Positions 10,895-21,400 of a DNA stretch of 43,945 nt are shown here, one piece after another. This DNA comes from Acidobacteriota bacterium (GTDB lineage Bacteria > Acidobacteriota > Thermoanaerobaculia > Thermoanaerobaculales > Sulfomarinibacteraceae), in NCBI GenBank assembly GCA_013152895.1, contig JAADFN010000012.1, forward strand, positions 1 to 43,945. Direction: 5' to 3'. How positions within the stretch are numbered: position 1 is the first letter of the stretch; each line of letters starts with the position of its first letter. The notes below the pieces were generated by a model. The model was not told the origin of the DNA. It saw only the letters and a list, made by a program, of their open reading frames with translations, and did no database searches. The position numbers and the translations under genes are program-made.

Positions 10895-11731
10895 GTGGAA
10901 ATGAAAGACGGATTCGAAGCCGTTCCTGGGGTCGTGATTGGTGGGGGGGCAAGACCCGTGTACATCATCGGACCCTGCGTCATCGAGTCGGAGGCAATGG
11001 CAGTTGCGGTTGCGCATGGGCTTGAGGAGCTCGCCGCGCATCATGGCGTCCCGCTGGTTTTCAAGGCCTCGTTCGACAAGGCCAACCGCTCGTCCCTGGA
11101 GAGCTTCCGCGGGCCTGGACTCGAGCTTGGGTTGGAGATCCTGGGCCGGGTCAAGGAGGAGACCGGACTGCCCATTCTGACCGATTTTCATGAACCGTGG
11201 CAGGCCGAACGCGTGGCGGCGGTCGCCGACGTCCTTCAGATTCCGGCGTTCCTGTGCCGCCAGACGGATATGCTGCTCGCGGCGGGTCGGACCGGCGCCG
11301 TCGTCAATATCAAGAAGGGCCAGTTCATGGCGCCGGAGGACATGCGCCACGCCGTGGCCAAGGTCGCATCGACGGGGAATACGAAGGTGTTTCTGACCGA
11401 GCGCGGATCCTCGTTCGGTTATCACAACCTCGTTGTCGACATCCGCAGCTTCCCCGTGATGCGCGAGTTTGCACCGGTGGTGTTCGACGTGACCCATTCA
11501 CTCCAGCTGCCTGGAGGCCTCGGACATGCGACGGCCGGGGCGCGCGAATATCATCCCTACCTGGCACGGGCTGCTGCGGCCGCCGGGGTGGACGGGTTCT
11601 TTATCGAGGCGCACCCGGACCCGCCCTCTGCGCTTTCCGATGCCACGACCCAGTTGAGCCTTGAAGAGGTCGACACCCTGATCCCGCAGTTGGAACGGAT
11701 TATCCGGGCCGTTGAAGGAGTGCATGAATGA
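10895..11731 (+). CDS. kdsA: 3-deoxy-8-phosphooctulonate synthase, metal-dependent type
   Basis: Condenses phosphoenolpyruvate with arabinose 5-phosphate to KDO 8-phosphate. Signatures in order are IIGPCVIES, KASFDKANRSS, DFHEPWQ, ERGSSFGYHNLVVD, DVTHSLQLPG and EAHPDPPSALSD. The Cys in GPCVIES, where the E. coli enzyme has Asn, and the ALSDATTQL tail match the metal-requiring class typified by Aquifex aeolicus. The start is uncertain: GTG 10880, GTG 10895 and ATG 10901 are all in frame. I use 10895 because of the -10-like box six bases ahead. The stop overlaps the kdsD start by 4 nt. Confidence 0.95.
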   Translation: MEMKDGFEAVPGVVIGGGARPVYIIGPCVIESEAMAVAVAHGLEELAAHHGVPLVFKASFDKANRSSLESFRGPGLELGLEILGRVKEETGLPILTDFHEPWQAERVAAVADVLQIPAFLCRQTDMLLAAGRTGAVVNIKKGQFMAPEDMRHAVAKVASTGNTKVFLTERGSSFGYHNLVVDIRSFPVMREFAPVVFDVTHSLQLPGGLGHATAGAREYHPYLARAAAAAGVDGFFIEAHPDPPSALSDATTQLSLEEVDTLIPQLERIIRAVEGVHE

Positions 11732-12684
11732 CGCTTGACGTTGCGCGCCAGGTGCTTGAGGTTGAGGCGGATGCGATCAAGGGGCTGATCTCGAAACTCG
11801 GACCGACGTTCGAGGGTGCCGTGAACATGGTTCTTTCCTGCACGGGGCGGGTCGTGTGGTCCGGAATGGGGAAGTCCGGGATCATTTGCCGCAAGCTCGC
11901 GGCGACGATGGCGTCGACCGGCACGCCCGCCCTCTTCCTCCACCCGGCGGAAGCGATCCATGGCGACCTCGGGATGGTAACGCCCAACGATCTCGTGATC
12001 TGCGTTTCGCATTCCGGTGAGACCGAGGAGATGCTTCGCCTGGCCGAGGTGCTCAAGCGGCTCGGCATTTCGATGATCGCCGTGACCTCCAATCCGGATT
12101 CGAACCTTGCGAAGGTTGCAGACCTCCACCTGGATCTGGGTGTGAGGCGCGAGGCGTGCCCGTTGAACCTCGCGCCGACCGCGTCGACGACGGCGACCCT
12201 CGCCCTCGGCGATGCGCTGGCAGTCTCCGTCTCGGTGCGCAAGGGCTTTGGCGAAGAGGACTTCGCCCGCCTCCATCCCGGCGGCAAGCTCGGCAAGCGT
12301 TTCTTGCGGGTCGAGGAGCTGATGCACGGGGGGGAGCAGATCCCCCGGGTCGGTATGTCGACGCCGATGAAAGACGTGATCTACGAGATGAGCCGCAAGG
12401 GTCTCGGTATGGCGACTGTCCAGGACGACGCGGGGCATCTTCTGGGGGTGATTACGGACGGCGATCTCCGCCGGTTGATGGAACGGGAGAAAAACCCGCT
12501 CGTCAAGACGGCGGGCGAGGTCATGCACGCGGGCGGCGTCACGATCAAGGCGGACGAGCTTGCCACCGTGGCGCTGCGAACGCTTGAGGAGCGGCGGATC
12601 ACCTCGTTGATGGTGGTCGATCCAGAAGGCCGCGTGCAGGGTGTTCTCCACCTCCACGACCTGTGGGGCGTCGGGCTGTTCTGA
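11728..12684 (+). CDS. kdsD: arabinose-5-phosphate isomerase (KpsF/GutQ family)
   Basis: Interconverts ribulose 5-phosphate and arabinose 5-phosphate, the first KDO-specific step. The 318-residue protein has an N-terminal SIS sugar-isomerase domain (about 30-180) with VVWSGMGKSG and VSHSGETEEML. RLHPGGKLGKRF forms the usual link to a pair of CBS domains (about 205-318). It is coupled to kdsA by an ATGA overlap. The phosphatase gene kdsC, often found beside kdsD, does not follow; the next gene is convergent sucD. Confidence 0.95.
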   Translation: MTLDVARQVLEVEADAIKGLISKLGPTFEGAVNMVLSCTGRVVWSGMGKSGIICRKLAATMASTGTPALFLHPAEAIHGDLGMVTPNDLVICVSHSGETEEMLRLAEVLKRLGISMIAVTSNPDSNLAKVADLHLDLGVRREACPLNLAPTASTTATLALGDALAVSVSVRKGFGEEDFARLHPGGKLGKRFLRVEELMHGGEQIPRVGMSTPMKDVIYEMSRKGLGMATVQDDAGHLLGVITDGDLRRLMEREKNPLVKTAGEVMHAGGVTIKADELATVALRTLEERRITSLMVVDPEGRVQGVLHLHDLWGVGLF

Positions 12685-12802
12685 CCCCCATCCATCGTAT
12701 CCAGTGAAGCGCCTCCGCCGCGAAAGGCACCGCAAGGGCAGGCGTGAGCGAGGGCGCATCGGGCTGTGGGGGATACGCGGGTTGAACACGATTGACAAAG
12801 AT

Positions 12803-12826
12803 GCGGCCCGGCGTGGGCCGGGCCGC
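12803..12826. terminator. perfect 10-bp hairpin between convergent kdsD and sucD
   Basis: GCGGCCCGGC and GCCGGGCCGC pair perfectly across a GTGG loop. On the minus strand it is followed by an ATCTTTGTCAAT stretch, a weak T-rich tail, so it most likely ends the sucCD transcript. On the plus strand there is no T-run, but it may still block read-through from kdsD. Confidence 0.6.
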
Positions 12827-12848
12827 TGGAAAACAGGATACGAAATCA

Positions 12849-13736
12849 CTACCCAAGGTGTCTGAATGCGTGGAGGTGCTCCTTCATCGTCTTGCCGATT
12901 TCCGCCGGGGTGGGGACGACAGCGATGCCAGCGGCCGCAAGAGCTTTCATCTTTTCAGCTGCGGTTCCCTTGCCGCCGGAGATGATCGCGCCGGCGTGCC
13001 CCATGCGGCGCCCCGGAGGCGCGGTCTGCCCGGCGATGAACGCGACGACCGGCTTGGTCATGAACTGCTGGACGAAATCGGCCGCCTGCTCCTCAGCATT
13101 ACCACCGATTTCGCCGATCATGACGACGCCCTCCGTGTCCGGGTCCTCTTCGAACGCCTCAAGGCAGTCGATGAAATTGGTGCCCGGCAGCGGGTCGCCT
13201 CCGATGCCGACGCAGGTGCTCTGGCCAAGGCCGAGCTGTGTCAGCTGGTGGACCGCCTCATAGGTCAGCGTTCCGGAACGGGAAATCACGCCGATGGAGC
13301 CCTGCTTGTGAATGTGACCTGGCATGATGCCCAGCTTGGTCTTGCCGGGCGAGATGATGCCGGGGCAGTTTGGCCCGATCAGACGCGTCGGAAGGCCCTG
13401 GAGTATCCGGCGAACGCGGATCATGTCACGCACGGGGATTCCCTCGGTGATGCACACGACGAGATCGATCCCGGCGTCTGCCGCTTCGAGGATCGCATCG
13501 GCGGCGAATGGCGGTGGCACGAAAATCAGGGAGGCATTGGCACCGGTGGCGTTGATGGCATCCTCGACCGTGTTGAACACGGGAACACCGTCAACTTCCT
13601 GTCCGGCCTTTCCAGGGGTGACGCCGGCAACAACGTGGGTGCCATACTCGCGGCACTTCTCAGCGTGGAAACGGCCCTCTTTACCGGTCAGGCCCTGAAC
13701 GACAACTCGCGTTTCTTCGTTAGCCCAAATACTCAT
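12849..13736 (-). CDS. sucD: succinyl-CoA synthetase (ADP-forming) alpha subunit
   Basis: The alpha subunit of the TCA-cycle enzyme that makes ATP or GTP from succinyl-CoA. The 295-residue protein has the CoA-binding Rossmann domain (QGLTGKEG, then [10 protein letters not shown] and [10 protein letters not shown]) and the ligase domain with active-site His247 in [11 protein letters not shown]. The motif [11 protein letters not shown] is intact. It starts 10 nt after the sucC stop, so the two are co-transcribed. Confidence 0.97.
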   Translation of the reverse strand: MSIWANEETRVVVQGLTGKEGRFHAEKCREYGTHVVAGVTPGKAGQEVDGVPVFNTVEDAINATGANASLIFVPPPFAADAILEAADAGIDLVVCITEGIPVRDMIRVRRILQGLPTRLIGPNCPGIISPGKTKLGIMPGHIHKQGSIGVISRSGTLTYEAVHQLTQLGLGQSTCVGIGGDPLPGTNFIDCLEAFEEDPDTEGVVMIGEIGGNAEEQAADFVQQFMTKPVVAFIAGQTAPPGRRMGHAGAIISGGKGTAAEKMKALAAAGIAVVPTPAEIGKTMKEHLHAFRHLG

Positions 13737-13746
13737 GATTGCCCCC

Positions 13747-14910
13747 TCACTTCCCCGCCACGGCGGCGACGATCTTCTCGGCCGAATCGGCCATTCCTTC
13801 GCCGACGATCAGATCGAGACCGGACTCGGCGAGAAGACGCCTGCCCTCCTCGACGTTGGTACCCTCGAGACGAACGACGAGTGGAACGTTGATTGCAACT
13901 TGCTTCGTCGCTTCGATAACACCGTTAGCGATCATGTCGCAGCGGACGATCCCTCCGAAGATGTTGATCAGGACGCCCTTGACCGCCTCGTCCGAAAGGA
14001 GAAGCCGGAAGGCCGCGGCCACCCGCTCCTGGGAAGCGGCGCCACCGACGTCCAGGAAATTCGCGGGCGCGCCTCCCGAGAACTTGATGATGTCCATCGT
14101 GGACATGGCCAGTCCGGCACCGTTGACCATGCAGCCGATGTTGCCGTCCAGCTTGATGTAGTTCAGGTCGTACTTGGATGCCTCGACCTCGTGGGGTTCC
14201 TCTTCCTGGATGTCCCGCAGCTCGACGATGTCGGGGTGACGGAAAAGAGCGTTGTCATCGAAGTTCATCTTGGCGTCGAGAGCGACGACCCGTCCGTCGG
14301 TCGTCGTGACCAGCGGGTTAATCTCCGCGAGCGACGCATCCGTCTCGGCGTACGCCTTGGCCAGGGCTGTCATGAATTTCACTCCGGCCTTGAACGCGGC
14401 ACCGCTGAGCTCGAGCCCGAACGCAAGCTTGCGGGCCATGAACGGCTGCAACCCCGAATCTGGATCGAACGGGACCTTCAGGATCGCTTCCGGATGCTCG
14501 GACGCGACCTCTTCGATCTCCATGCCGCCGAACTGCGACACCATCATCACGGGGAATCCCTCGGAGCGGTCCAAAACGATTCCGAGGTACAGCTCACGTT
14601 CGATCGGAAGCGCCTCCTCCACGTAGACCTTGTGGACGATCTTGCCCTTGGCGCCGGTCTGCTTCGTGACGAGCTTCATTCCAAGGATCTGCTTCGCCAC
14701 CTCGACCGCCTGACCAGGGGTGTCGGCAAGCTTGACGCCGCCGGCCTTGCCACGTCCACCGGCATGAACCTGGGCCTTTACGACCACGCGTCCGCCCAGC
14801 TCCTCCGCCGCCTTGCGGGCATCCTCGGCCTTGGTTACAAGGATGCCGCGCGGAACAGCCACACCGTAGCGCGCGAGGATTTCCTTCGCTTGATACTCAT
14901 GAACTTTCAT
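13747..14910 (-). CDS. sucC: succinyl-CoA synthetase beta subunit
   Basis: The nucleotide-binding beta subunit, 387 residues. It starts [17 protein letters not shown], the usual N-terminus, preceded by a strong AAGGAGG about 5 nt before the ATG at 14910. The ATP-grasp fold is visible through [19 protein letters not shown], and the C-terminal domain has [13 protein letters not shown] and [11 protein letters not shown]. The frame could be extended 25 codons upstream, but the ribosome binding site decides the start. It is the first gene of sucCD. Confidence 0.97.
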   Translation of the reverse strand: MKVHEYQAKEILARYGVAVPRGILVTKAEDARKAAEELGGRVVVKAQVHAGGRGKAGGVKLADTPGQAVEVAKQILGMKLVTKQTGAKGKIVHKVYVEEALPIERELYLGIVLDRSEGFPVMMVSQFGGMEIEEVASEHPEAILKVPFDPDSGLQPFMARKLAFGLELSGAAFKAGVKFMTALAKAYAETDASLAEINPLVTTTDGRVVALDAKMNFDDNALFRHPDIVELRDIQEEEPHEVEASKYDLNYIKLDGNIGCMVNGAGLAMSTMDIIKFSGGAPANFLDVGGAASQERVAAAFRLLLSDEAVKGVLINIFGGIVRCDMIANGVIEATKQVAINVPLVVRLEGTNVEEGRRLLAESGLDLIVGEGMADSAEKIVAAVAGK

Positions 14911-14956
14911 AGGACCTCCTTCACATTCCCCGTCGCTGAGCGGCGGTGGATGGGTT

Positions 14957-14985
14957 ATTGTGCACTTTTCTTCACAAGCTCGCAA
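14957..14985 (-). promoter_or_regulatory. sucCD promoter candidate
   Basis: On the minus strand TTGCGA (14985-14980) and CACAAT (14962-14957) are separated by 17 nt. Transcription would start near 14950, leaving a leader of roughly 40 nt that contains the AAGGAGG of sucC. Confidence 0.5.
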
Positions 14986-15132
14986 CCGTGGCAGAGGGGC
15001 AGGACCCCGAAGCGGCCAAAGAAAAGCACGCGTGGCATGCCCTCTGGAGGGACGCTCTGGGGAGTGGGGGATCGAATCGCCGGGGGCTCAACGCAGTTCG
15101 TTCGGGCACCGTACATTTTTGTGGAGGTCACA

Positions 15133-18100
15133 ATGCACATCATGGCGGCACTTCGCAAGATCTCAATGATGATCGCTGGGGCTCTGGCCGCGCTCGTGGC
15201 GGTTGCTGGAACGGCGGCGGCGGGTCCGTGGGTCGTGTCGATGGCGCAGCCGGACACGTGGCAGTTCACGGCGGCGGCGTGGGGGCGGGGACGGTACGTT
15301 GCCGCCACCGGCGACGGCATCATCGCCATCAGCCTGGACGGGGGTAGCTGGAGGGCGGTGGCCGGGAACAGTCACTGGTACATCCAGAAGATGGCGTTTG
15401 GAGCTGGGGGCTTCGTCGCTGTGGGACGGTACCGGGTTACCGATTCCTACACGGTGGGGCTCATCCTGCACAGTCCGGACGGCGTCACCTGGAGCGAAGC
15501 CGTGCGACCGGACCGGCTCAATGATCCCGGGGCGATTGCGTCCTCGGATGGAGTGTGGCGGGTCTTCGACCGTCAGTCGGTGTGGACGAGCCGTGGTGGA
15601 ACGCACTGGACGAGCCACCCGCTGACGTTCGACCGGCAGTGGATCGAGATCAAGGCCGTCTCCCGCTGGAAAGGAGGGTGGATCGCTGTCGGGAGCGTGG
15701 ACGACGGCTCGAAGCTCTCTACGGGGTGGATCGGAACGAGCGGTGACGCCGCGAGCTGGACAACGGTTGCGACTCCGGCCCGCCCGCTGAGCTTGCTGGC
15801 GGCAAGCCCGGCGAGGCTCGTCGGTGTGGGGGCCGGCCTCGCAGCCTGGAGCGAGGATGGCAGCTCGTGGACGGTCGAAGACCTGCCGGGCGGTCTCGAG
15901 ACGTCACTGACGGATCTCGCCTGGACGGGGACCTGTTTCGTCGCCTCCGGTTGGGAGGACCACCCCTCAACTGGGCCGGTGAACGGGTTCATCTTGACCA
16001 GCACGGACGGGTCGCAGTGGGAGTTTGCCGTCATCGATCCGTACGATTTCAGACTTATGCTCCCGGTATGGGCGCTCCACGCATTGGCGGTTTCGCCGGC
16101 GGGTTTGATCGCGCTTGGCGACGAGACGGTCATCGCGAGCGCCGGCGGGCAGAGCTGGCAGCATCGCCTCTTCGGATTTCCCTCGCAGCTCACGCAGCTC
16201 GTCCGGTTTGGCGGGAACCCGCTGGCAATCCAAACGCAGCTCTTCCCCGGGGATGATCCTTCCTGGGCGGAGGTTTTCGCCTATGGAACGAAGAACGGGA
16301 TCGCCTGGGGCCTGGACGGTGGCCCGTGGATCAAGCCAACCGGAATAGCGTGGCGGTTCATCTCGCGCGAGCGGCAGCTCTTCGGGTACAAACGGTACAT
16401 CGGACGTTCGGTCTCGGTGCTGGGGCCGGACGGTCAGTGGCGTTTTGGGTCGCTGCCGTCGAGTCCAAGCTCGTACCCCACGGGTGCGGCGTGGGGAGCG
16501 CCGGGAATCGTGGTCGTGGAGACGCACGGGACGATCGATTTCAGCACGGACGGCTTGGCGTGGAGCCAACGGAGCATTCCGGGAACTCACATTTCATGGC
16601 AGAACGTCGTCTGGACGGGCTCGATGTTCATGGCGATCGGGAGTCAGGGAGAGGTGGCCGTCAGCCCGGACGGCCTGGTATGGGCGATGCGCCGCCGCCC
16701 TGGTAATGGTGTAGACGCTTCATTTGCGGCAACGAACGGCAATCTGACCGTCGTGGCGGGGGCGTACGGATCCCTGGCCTGGACGGTGGACGGCCGGAGA
16801 TGGACCTATGTCTCCCAGACCACGAGCGAGGACCTGAACAGCGTTCGCTGGACCGGGGACCGCTTTGTCGCGTCGGGGAACGGGGGCGCCGTGCTCGAAA
16901 GCGCCGACGGCAGGAGCTGGACCGTGAGCCCGGCTCCGCCGCTTGCCGTGGACCTCCATGGAGCGGACAGGATGGATGGCCGAACGATCGTCATCGGCCA
17001 GGGATCGACGATCCAGGTGCGCCTGCCGTCGGTCCCGGAGATTTCTCAGTTGCCCGCGTACCGGACGGTCGTTCCCGCCGTGGCCCACGCGCCGGGTGTC
17101 AACGGGTCGTTCTGGAACACGAGTCTCACGCTGGGAAACCACGTGACCGGTTCCGTTCTCGTCTGGCTCCGGTGGCTTCGCACGTCGGGGCCGGTCGAGA
17201 CGCACCCGTTCGTGGTGCCCGGCGGCTGCGAGCTCGGCGACGTGGTGGAGACGCTTTTCGGCGCGAGCTCCGGGTCCGGGGCGCTGATCATCGACTCGGA
17301 CGCGCCGCTGGCCGTCAGCAGCCGCACGACGGCGGAAGCCGGCGGACGTGGTCCCGGCCAGGTGTTGCCCGGGATCACACCCATCCCGGGAGGTACGGCC
17401 GCGGTTCTTCCGGGGCTTGCGGGAGCTCCCGTATTCCGGACGAACATCGGGCTCGCCAACCTCGGAGGCGCCGGGGAACATGTCACGATCGACCTGCTGG
17501 ATGCCGACGGGAGACTGTTGCGGCGGCGCGAGGTCGACGTCGATGGCTGGCAGTCGGTGCAGCTCAACCGCGTCTTCAAGGGGCTTGGCGTCGGAGGAAT
17601 GGCGTGGGCGCGGGTGAGCTCAGACGGTCCGTTCTCGACGTACGCGTCGGTGATCGACAACGGAACGAACGATGCGGCGACGGTGCTGCCGGCGGTGGTG
17701 ACGTCGCAGCCGCTGATCGTTCCGGCGGCCGCCCACACGGGTGGCGCCAACGGCGCCGTGTGGCGGAGCGATCTCGATCTCGTCGATCCGGGGGAGGGGC
17801 CGACCGAGGTGGCACTCGAGCTTCTGACACCGGAGGGTGGCGCCGTGCCGGGCGGAACCGTCACCCTTGGGCCGCAATCCGCCGTGCAGCTTCGCGACGT
17901 GCTCGCCGCCCGGTTTCCCGGGCACGCCGCCGGGGCGATCCGGATCACTCCTCGAACCGGGACGGTCGCAGCCTGGAGCCGCACCTTCGACGTGACGCCG
18001 GAAGGAACGCTGGGACAGGGGATCCCGGCCGTTCTGGAGAGCTCGGCCGCGGTTCCCGACGGCGGCGTGCTGTCGATCGGCGGTCTACGGGGGGGCAGCT

Positions 18101-18417
18101 CAGTCTCCGGATGGTTCCACACGAACGTCGGCCTGGTCAACGTCGGCGATACCCCGTCGAAGCTGCACCTGAAGGTCGAGGACGCAGTGTACGACGTGAA
18201 GTTTGACACCACCGTCACGGTTCCCGCGAATGGGTGGCTGCAGCTCCTGAAGGTATTGAGCCACCGGGCCGTCGAACCGCTCGGCGGTGGCTTTGTGAAC
18301 ATCAGTGTCACGAGCGGTTCGAGCCGGGTACTCGCCTGGGCCTCGGTCATCGACAACACGTCGGGAGACCCGTCGTTCCTGCTTGGCCAAACGGTTCCGG
18401 CAGCGCCGGCGGAGTGA
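15133..18417 (+). CDS. large secreted beta-propeller protein with four C-terminal repeat domains
   Basis: A 1094-residue exported protein of unknown function. A Sec signal peptide (about 1-30, hydrophobic ALAALVAVAGTAAAG) is followed by repeated blades of about 40-60 residues to about residue 640. They share the pattern FVAVG...I..S.DG..W, as in BNR/photosynthesis-stability-like propellers. The C-terminal third has four related beta-rich repeats starting near 648 (VPAVAHAPGVNGSFWNTSL), 758 (APVFRTNIGLANLG), 862 (VPAAAHTGGANGAVWRSDL) and 981 (GWFHTNVGLVNVG). I associate such repeats with secreted Acidobacteriota proteins. GTGGAGG precedes the ATG at 15133. The same frame is open back to 13735, but that part is antisense to sucC. 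No anchor or sorting signal is visible. Confidence 0.85.
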   Translation: MHIMAALRKISMMIAGALAALVAVAGTAAAGPWVVSMAQPDTWQFTAAAWGRGRYVAATGDGIIAISLDGGSWRAVAGNSHWYIQKMAFGAGGFVAVGRYRVTDSYTVGLILHSPDGVTWSEAVRPDRLNDPGAIASSDGVWRVFDRQSVWTSRGGTHWTSHPLTFDRQWIEIKAVSRWKGGWIAVGSVDDGSKLSTGWIGTSGDAASWTTVATPARPLSLLAASPARLVGVGAGLAAWSEDGSSWTVEDLPGGLETSLTDLAWTGTCFVASGWEDHPSTGPVNGFILTSTDGSQWEFAVIDPYDFRLMLPVWALHALAVSPAGLIALGDETVIASAGGQSWQHRLFGFPSQLTQLVRFGGNPLAIQTQLFPGDDPSWAEVFAYGTKNGIAWGLDGGPWIKPTGIAWRFISRERQLFGYKRYIGRSVSVLGPDGQWRFGSLPSSPSSYPTGAAWGAPGIVVVETHGTIDFSTDGLAWSQRSIPGTHISWQNVVWTGSMFMAIGSQGEVAVSPDGLVWAMRRRPGNGVDASFAATNGNLTVVAGAYGSLAWTVDGRRWTYVSQTTSEDLNSVRWTGDRFVASGNGGAVLESADGRSWTVSPAPPLAVDLHGADRMDGRTIVIGQGSTIQVRLPSVPEISQLPAYRTVVPAVAHAPGVNGSFWNTSLTLGNHVTGSVLVWLRWLRTSGPVETHPFVVPGGCELGDVVETLFGASSGSGALIIDSDAPLAVSSRTTAEAGGRGPGQVLPGITPIPGGTAAVLPGLAGAPVFRTNIGLANLGGAGEHVTIDLLDADGRLLRRREVDVDGWQSVQLNRVFKGLGVGGMAWARVSSDGPFSTYASVIDNGTNDAATVLPAVVTSQPLIVPAAAHTGGANGAVWRSDLDLVDPGEGPTEVALELLTPEGGAVPGGTVTLGPQSAVQLRDVLAARFPGHAAGAIRITPRTGTVAAWSRTFDVTPEGTLGQGIPAVLESSAAVPDGGVLSIGGLRGGSSVSGWFHTNVGLVNVGDTPSKLHLKVEDAVYDVKFDTTVTVPANGWLQLLKVLSHRAVEPLGGGFVNISVTSGSSRVLAWASVIDNTSGDPSFLLGQTVPAAPAE

Positions 18418-18421
18418 GGGC

Positions 18422-18444
18422 GCCCCACGGCTTGGGGCTATACT
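18422..18444 (+). promoter_or_regulatory. -10-like box with adjoining palindrome before the NtrY-like kinase
   Basis: TATACT (18439-18444) lies exactly six bases before the GTG start at 18451. Directly upstream is a perfect inverted repeat, GCCCCA-CGGCT-TGGGGC (18422-18438), which occupies part of the space between the -10 box and where a -35 box would lie. There is no Shine-Dalgarno sequence. This suggests a leaderless transcript whose promoter may depend on an activator binding the palindrome; the repeat could also be a small terminator for the preceding gene. Confidence 0.45.
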
Positions 18445-18450
18445 GGTCGG

Positions 18451-21400
18451 GTGAGCGTCTCATCGAGCGAATCGTTTTCGACGCCCCCGGGAGGGCACGA
18501 AGGCGATGACGGCGAGTCCGGGCGGCGCGCGTCCCCGCGCGTGACGACACCCGGTGTGCAGCCACGTTCGTGGTGGCTGGCACTCGCCGCGCTGGCGCTC
18601 TGCGGGCCGTGGCCGGGATGGGCTCCCGGGGCGTGGCAGCTCGCGGCGATGCTCGTGGGGCTGGCAATCCTGGCGCGGCCGCGGGGGCGGGCGTGGCTCG
18701 GATGGATCATGGTCGCGGCGGCTGGCATCCTCCTGGTTGCTCGGCCGGCGTCCACGCCCCGCATCGCACAGTGGCAAAACGGCCTCGAGCACCACTGCAG
18801 CCGGATGCTCGATGCCGCCGAGCAGGTCGTGACGGATCAGCGGATTCAACGGATTTTCGGCGCGACGGGCGAAGTCGTTCGTCCGGAGATGCTCTTCGCG
18901 GTCGTCTCACGGGCGGCCGGACACGTCCCCGGGAGGACCGTTTTCCTGGCCGACGACCGCGGCAATCTCGTCGCCTGGGCTGGAAAACGGCGGGAATACC
19001 CGCGCGATATGAGGCCGCTGGGCGAGCGCCGGTGGAACGTGGTGTGGCGGGTCCAGTCGGGCGCCCTGATGATCCGGGAGCCGATTCTCCACGAGGGGCG
19101 TCTCGTCGGTGCGGTCACCGTGGTCGACCGTGCAAGCAGGCGGTCCAGGTCGGTATGGGGGATGCGGGCTGGCTGGGCTGCCCGCGTTCTCGTGTCATCG
19201 GGCAATGGGGGCTCGGGGCCCATCATCCGGAGCCCGAGGTTCCCGGGAGTCGCCGTGCGGGTCCGGCAGGAGCCGGCATCCGAGATGGGCGCGGTCCCGG
19301 CGGTCCGGTGGTGGCCATGGCTGGGATTCATCCTCGTGGCGATGGCCGTATACCCGGGCGTGGCCGTGGCCGGCGCCGTCGTGGGCGGTCTTTCTCTGGC
19401 CGTTGCAGCCGGCCCGGTGCCCACAACACTGTCCGGAATCGTGGTTCTGGCGGCCGGCGCCGCGGTGGGAAGATGGATACGAACCCTGTCGCCGGGCCGC
19501 GGGCGCTGGCTGGCCCTCGCCGGGTTGGCAGCGCTTCCGGTTTCGGCGCTGCTTCTCAGAACCTCCGGCATCGCGTCGTGGCTCCCCGAACGGGCGTTCC
19601 AGCCCGGGTGGGGCGCCGCGTGGATGGTTGCAGCGTCGTGGGTCGCCGCGGGGTGGTGGAAGCATCAGCGCGAGGGCGGCGTGGGACTCGACCGGCGCAT
19701 TCTCGTCGCCCTGGCGGCGGTGGCCGCCGGGCTATTCGCGCAGCTCATTCACGTTCCGGTGCAGGTCCGTGCTGCCGAATCCCGTGGCCGGGCGCCGGTC
19801 CTTGGCCATCGGTCCATCGTTCTCGATGGGATCCTTCCTGGGGCGATCTCCTCCTGTCATCTCGATGATCTTGCCGGCAAACTGGCGATGGATCTTGGCT
19901 TGCCGGAATGGCGCGAACCGGCGATGCTCCAGGTGATCAGTCCGAAGGGCGGGGTCATCTCGCAGTGGGGAGATCTCAGCGAAGCCGGGAGCGAGATCGA
20001 GAGGCTCCATGCCTGGACCCTCGTGGCCGGGGGAAAACGCGTCGCAAGGGCCGAGCTGTTCGTTGCGTCCCCTCCATGGGGCATGCTCCGGGACTGGCGT
20101 TCGTGGGAGTCGGTGGACCGGTTTGCCTCGGCTCCCGTCTGGTTTGCCGTGATGACCCGCTCCGGCCAGGTTGGCGCGACCATTCACTCCGGGATTCCAG
20201 ATTTGACGCCGCAAGAAGCGGGGAAGCTCTTCCATGCTGGAGGGGGATGGACGATGGTGTCCGCCGGAGGAAGCCGGCGTCTCGCGCACGTTCGCAGGCA
20301 GGGTGAGTGGCTCGTTACGGCGATCGCCCGGTACCCGTCGGCGGCCGTCTGGATTCTCAGGGTCTTGCTGGCTCTTGTGTGGGCGATGGTTGGCCTGGCG
20401 ATAGCGGTCCCTCCCGTGTTCCGCCGGGACCGGGTCCAGACGTTCGGAGGACGGCTGCGCCTGCTGGTTGCGGGCGCCGTGGTCTTGCCGCTCGTTCTCT
20501 TGACCGTCTTTCTCCACCAGCGCCTGCGCCAGGACGGGGTGCGCCTGGAAGGCGTCGTTGCGGGCGACGCCTTGCAGGCGGCCAGGTGGACGGCGACGCA
20601 CCTCGCGGGAGGTTTCAAGGTCGACGAAAACCTGGCCCGTTGGATAGGGCGCCAGATCAGCGGCGAGGTCATCCTGTTCAAGGGGGCGTCTATCGTCGCC
20701 GCATCGCGCCCCGACCTCGTGACGGCCGGCCGGCTCCCGGGACTCCCGGCGCCGCCGGCGTACGTGGGGTACATGCTCGGCCGCGAGGCGCCCGTGGTTC
20801 TCCGGGAGGGGCCATGGCTCGTGGGCGCCGGGGGCGTCCGCGTCCAGGGCGTTCGGTACCTCCTCGAGGTCTTCCCGTCTGATCCGTTGACGGTGGGGGG
20901 ACTACCGGACGTGGTCGACTGGTTGCTCACCGGGGCCATCGTCGCCGCGCTGCTTGCGCTCGTTGTCACGTCGCGGGTGGAGCGGCAGCTGGGCGCCTCG
21001 TTGCAGACGCTGGTGGATCTTTCCGGGCGGGTCGAGCGTGGAGAACCGGTGGGGAAGGTCGAGCCTCCCGCCGAACGGGACCTGGCCCAGGTGGTCGATG
21101 CGGTTCGATTGATGAGTGAGGAGGTGCAGCGCCGGGAACGTGATCTGAAATCCCAGGAGGAGCTCCTGAGGATCACGTTGTCGACCCTCGCTCCGGCCGT
21201 CATCGTGTACGGGAGTAGCGGCGCAGTGTGGTTCACCAATCCCAGCGCCAAGACACTGCTATCGGAGCATGGGGAGCTGGTGTGGAGAGTCGTGTCGGAG
21301 GCCGGGGGGCGGACGCCTGACGGGGAACATGTCGCCATCCAGACGGTACAGCCGTTCCCGGGAGAAGACGTCACGTGGCGCGTGGGGGTCGCCGACGTGC

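Noticed and set aside
12792-13892. Plus-strand open frame of 366 codons opposite sucD
   Set aside because: It is a shadow of sucD, with no domain signature.
13735-15132. 466-codon upstream extension of the secreted repeat protein
   Set aside because: It is antisense to the unmistakable sucC gene; the true start has its own ribosome binding site and signal peptide at 15133.
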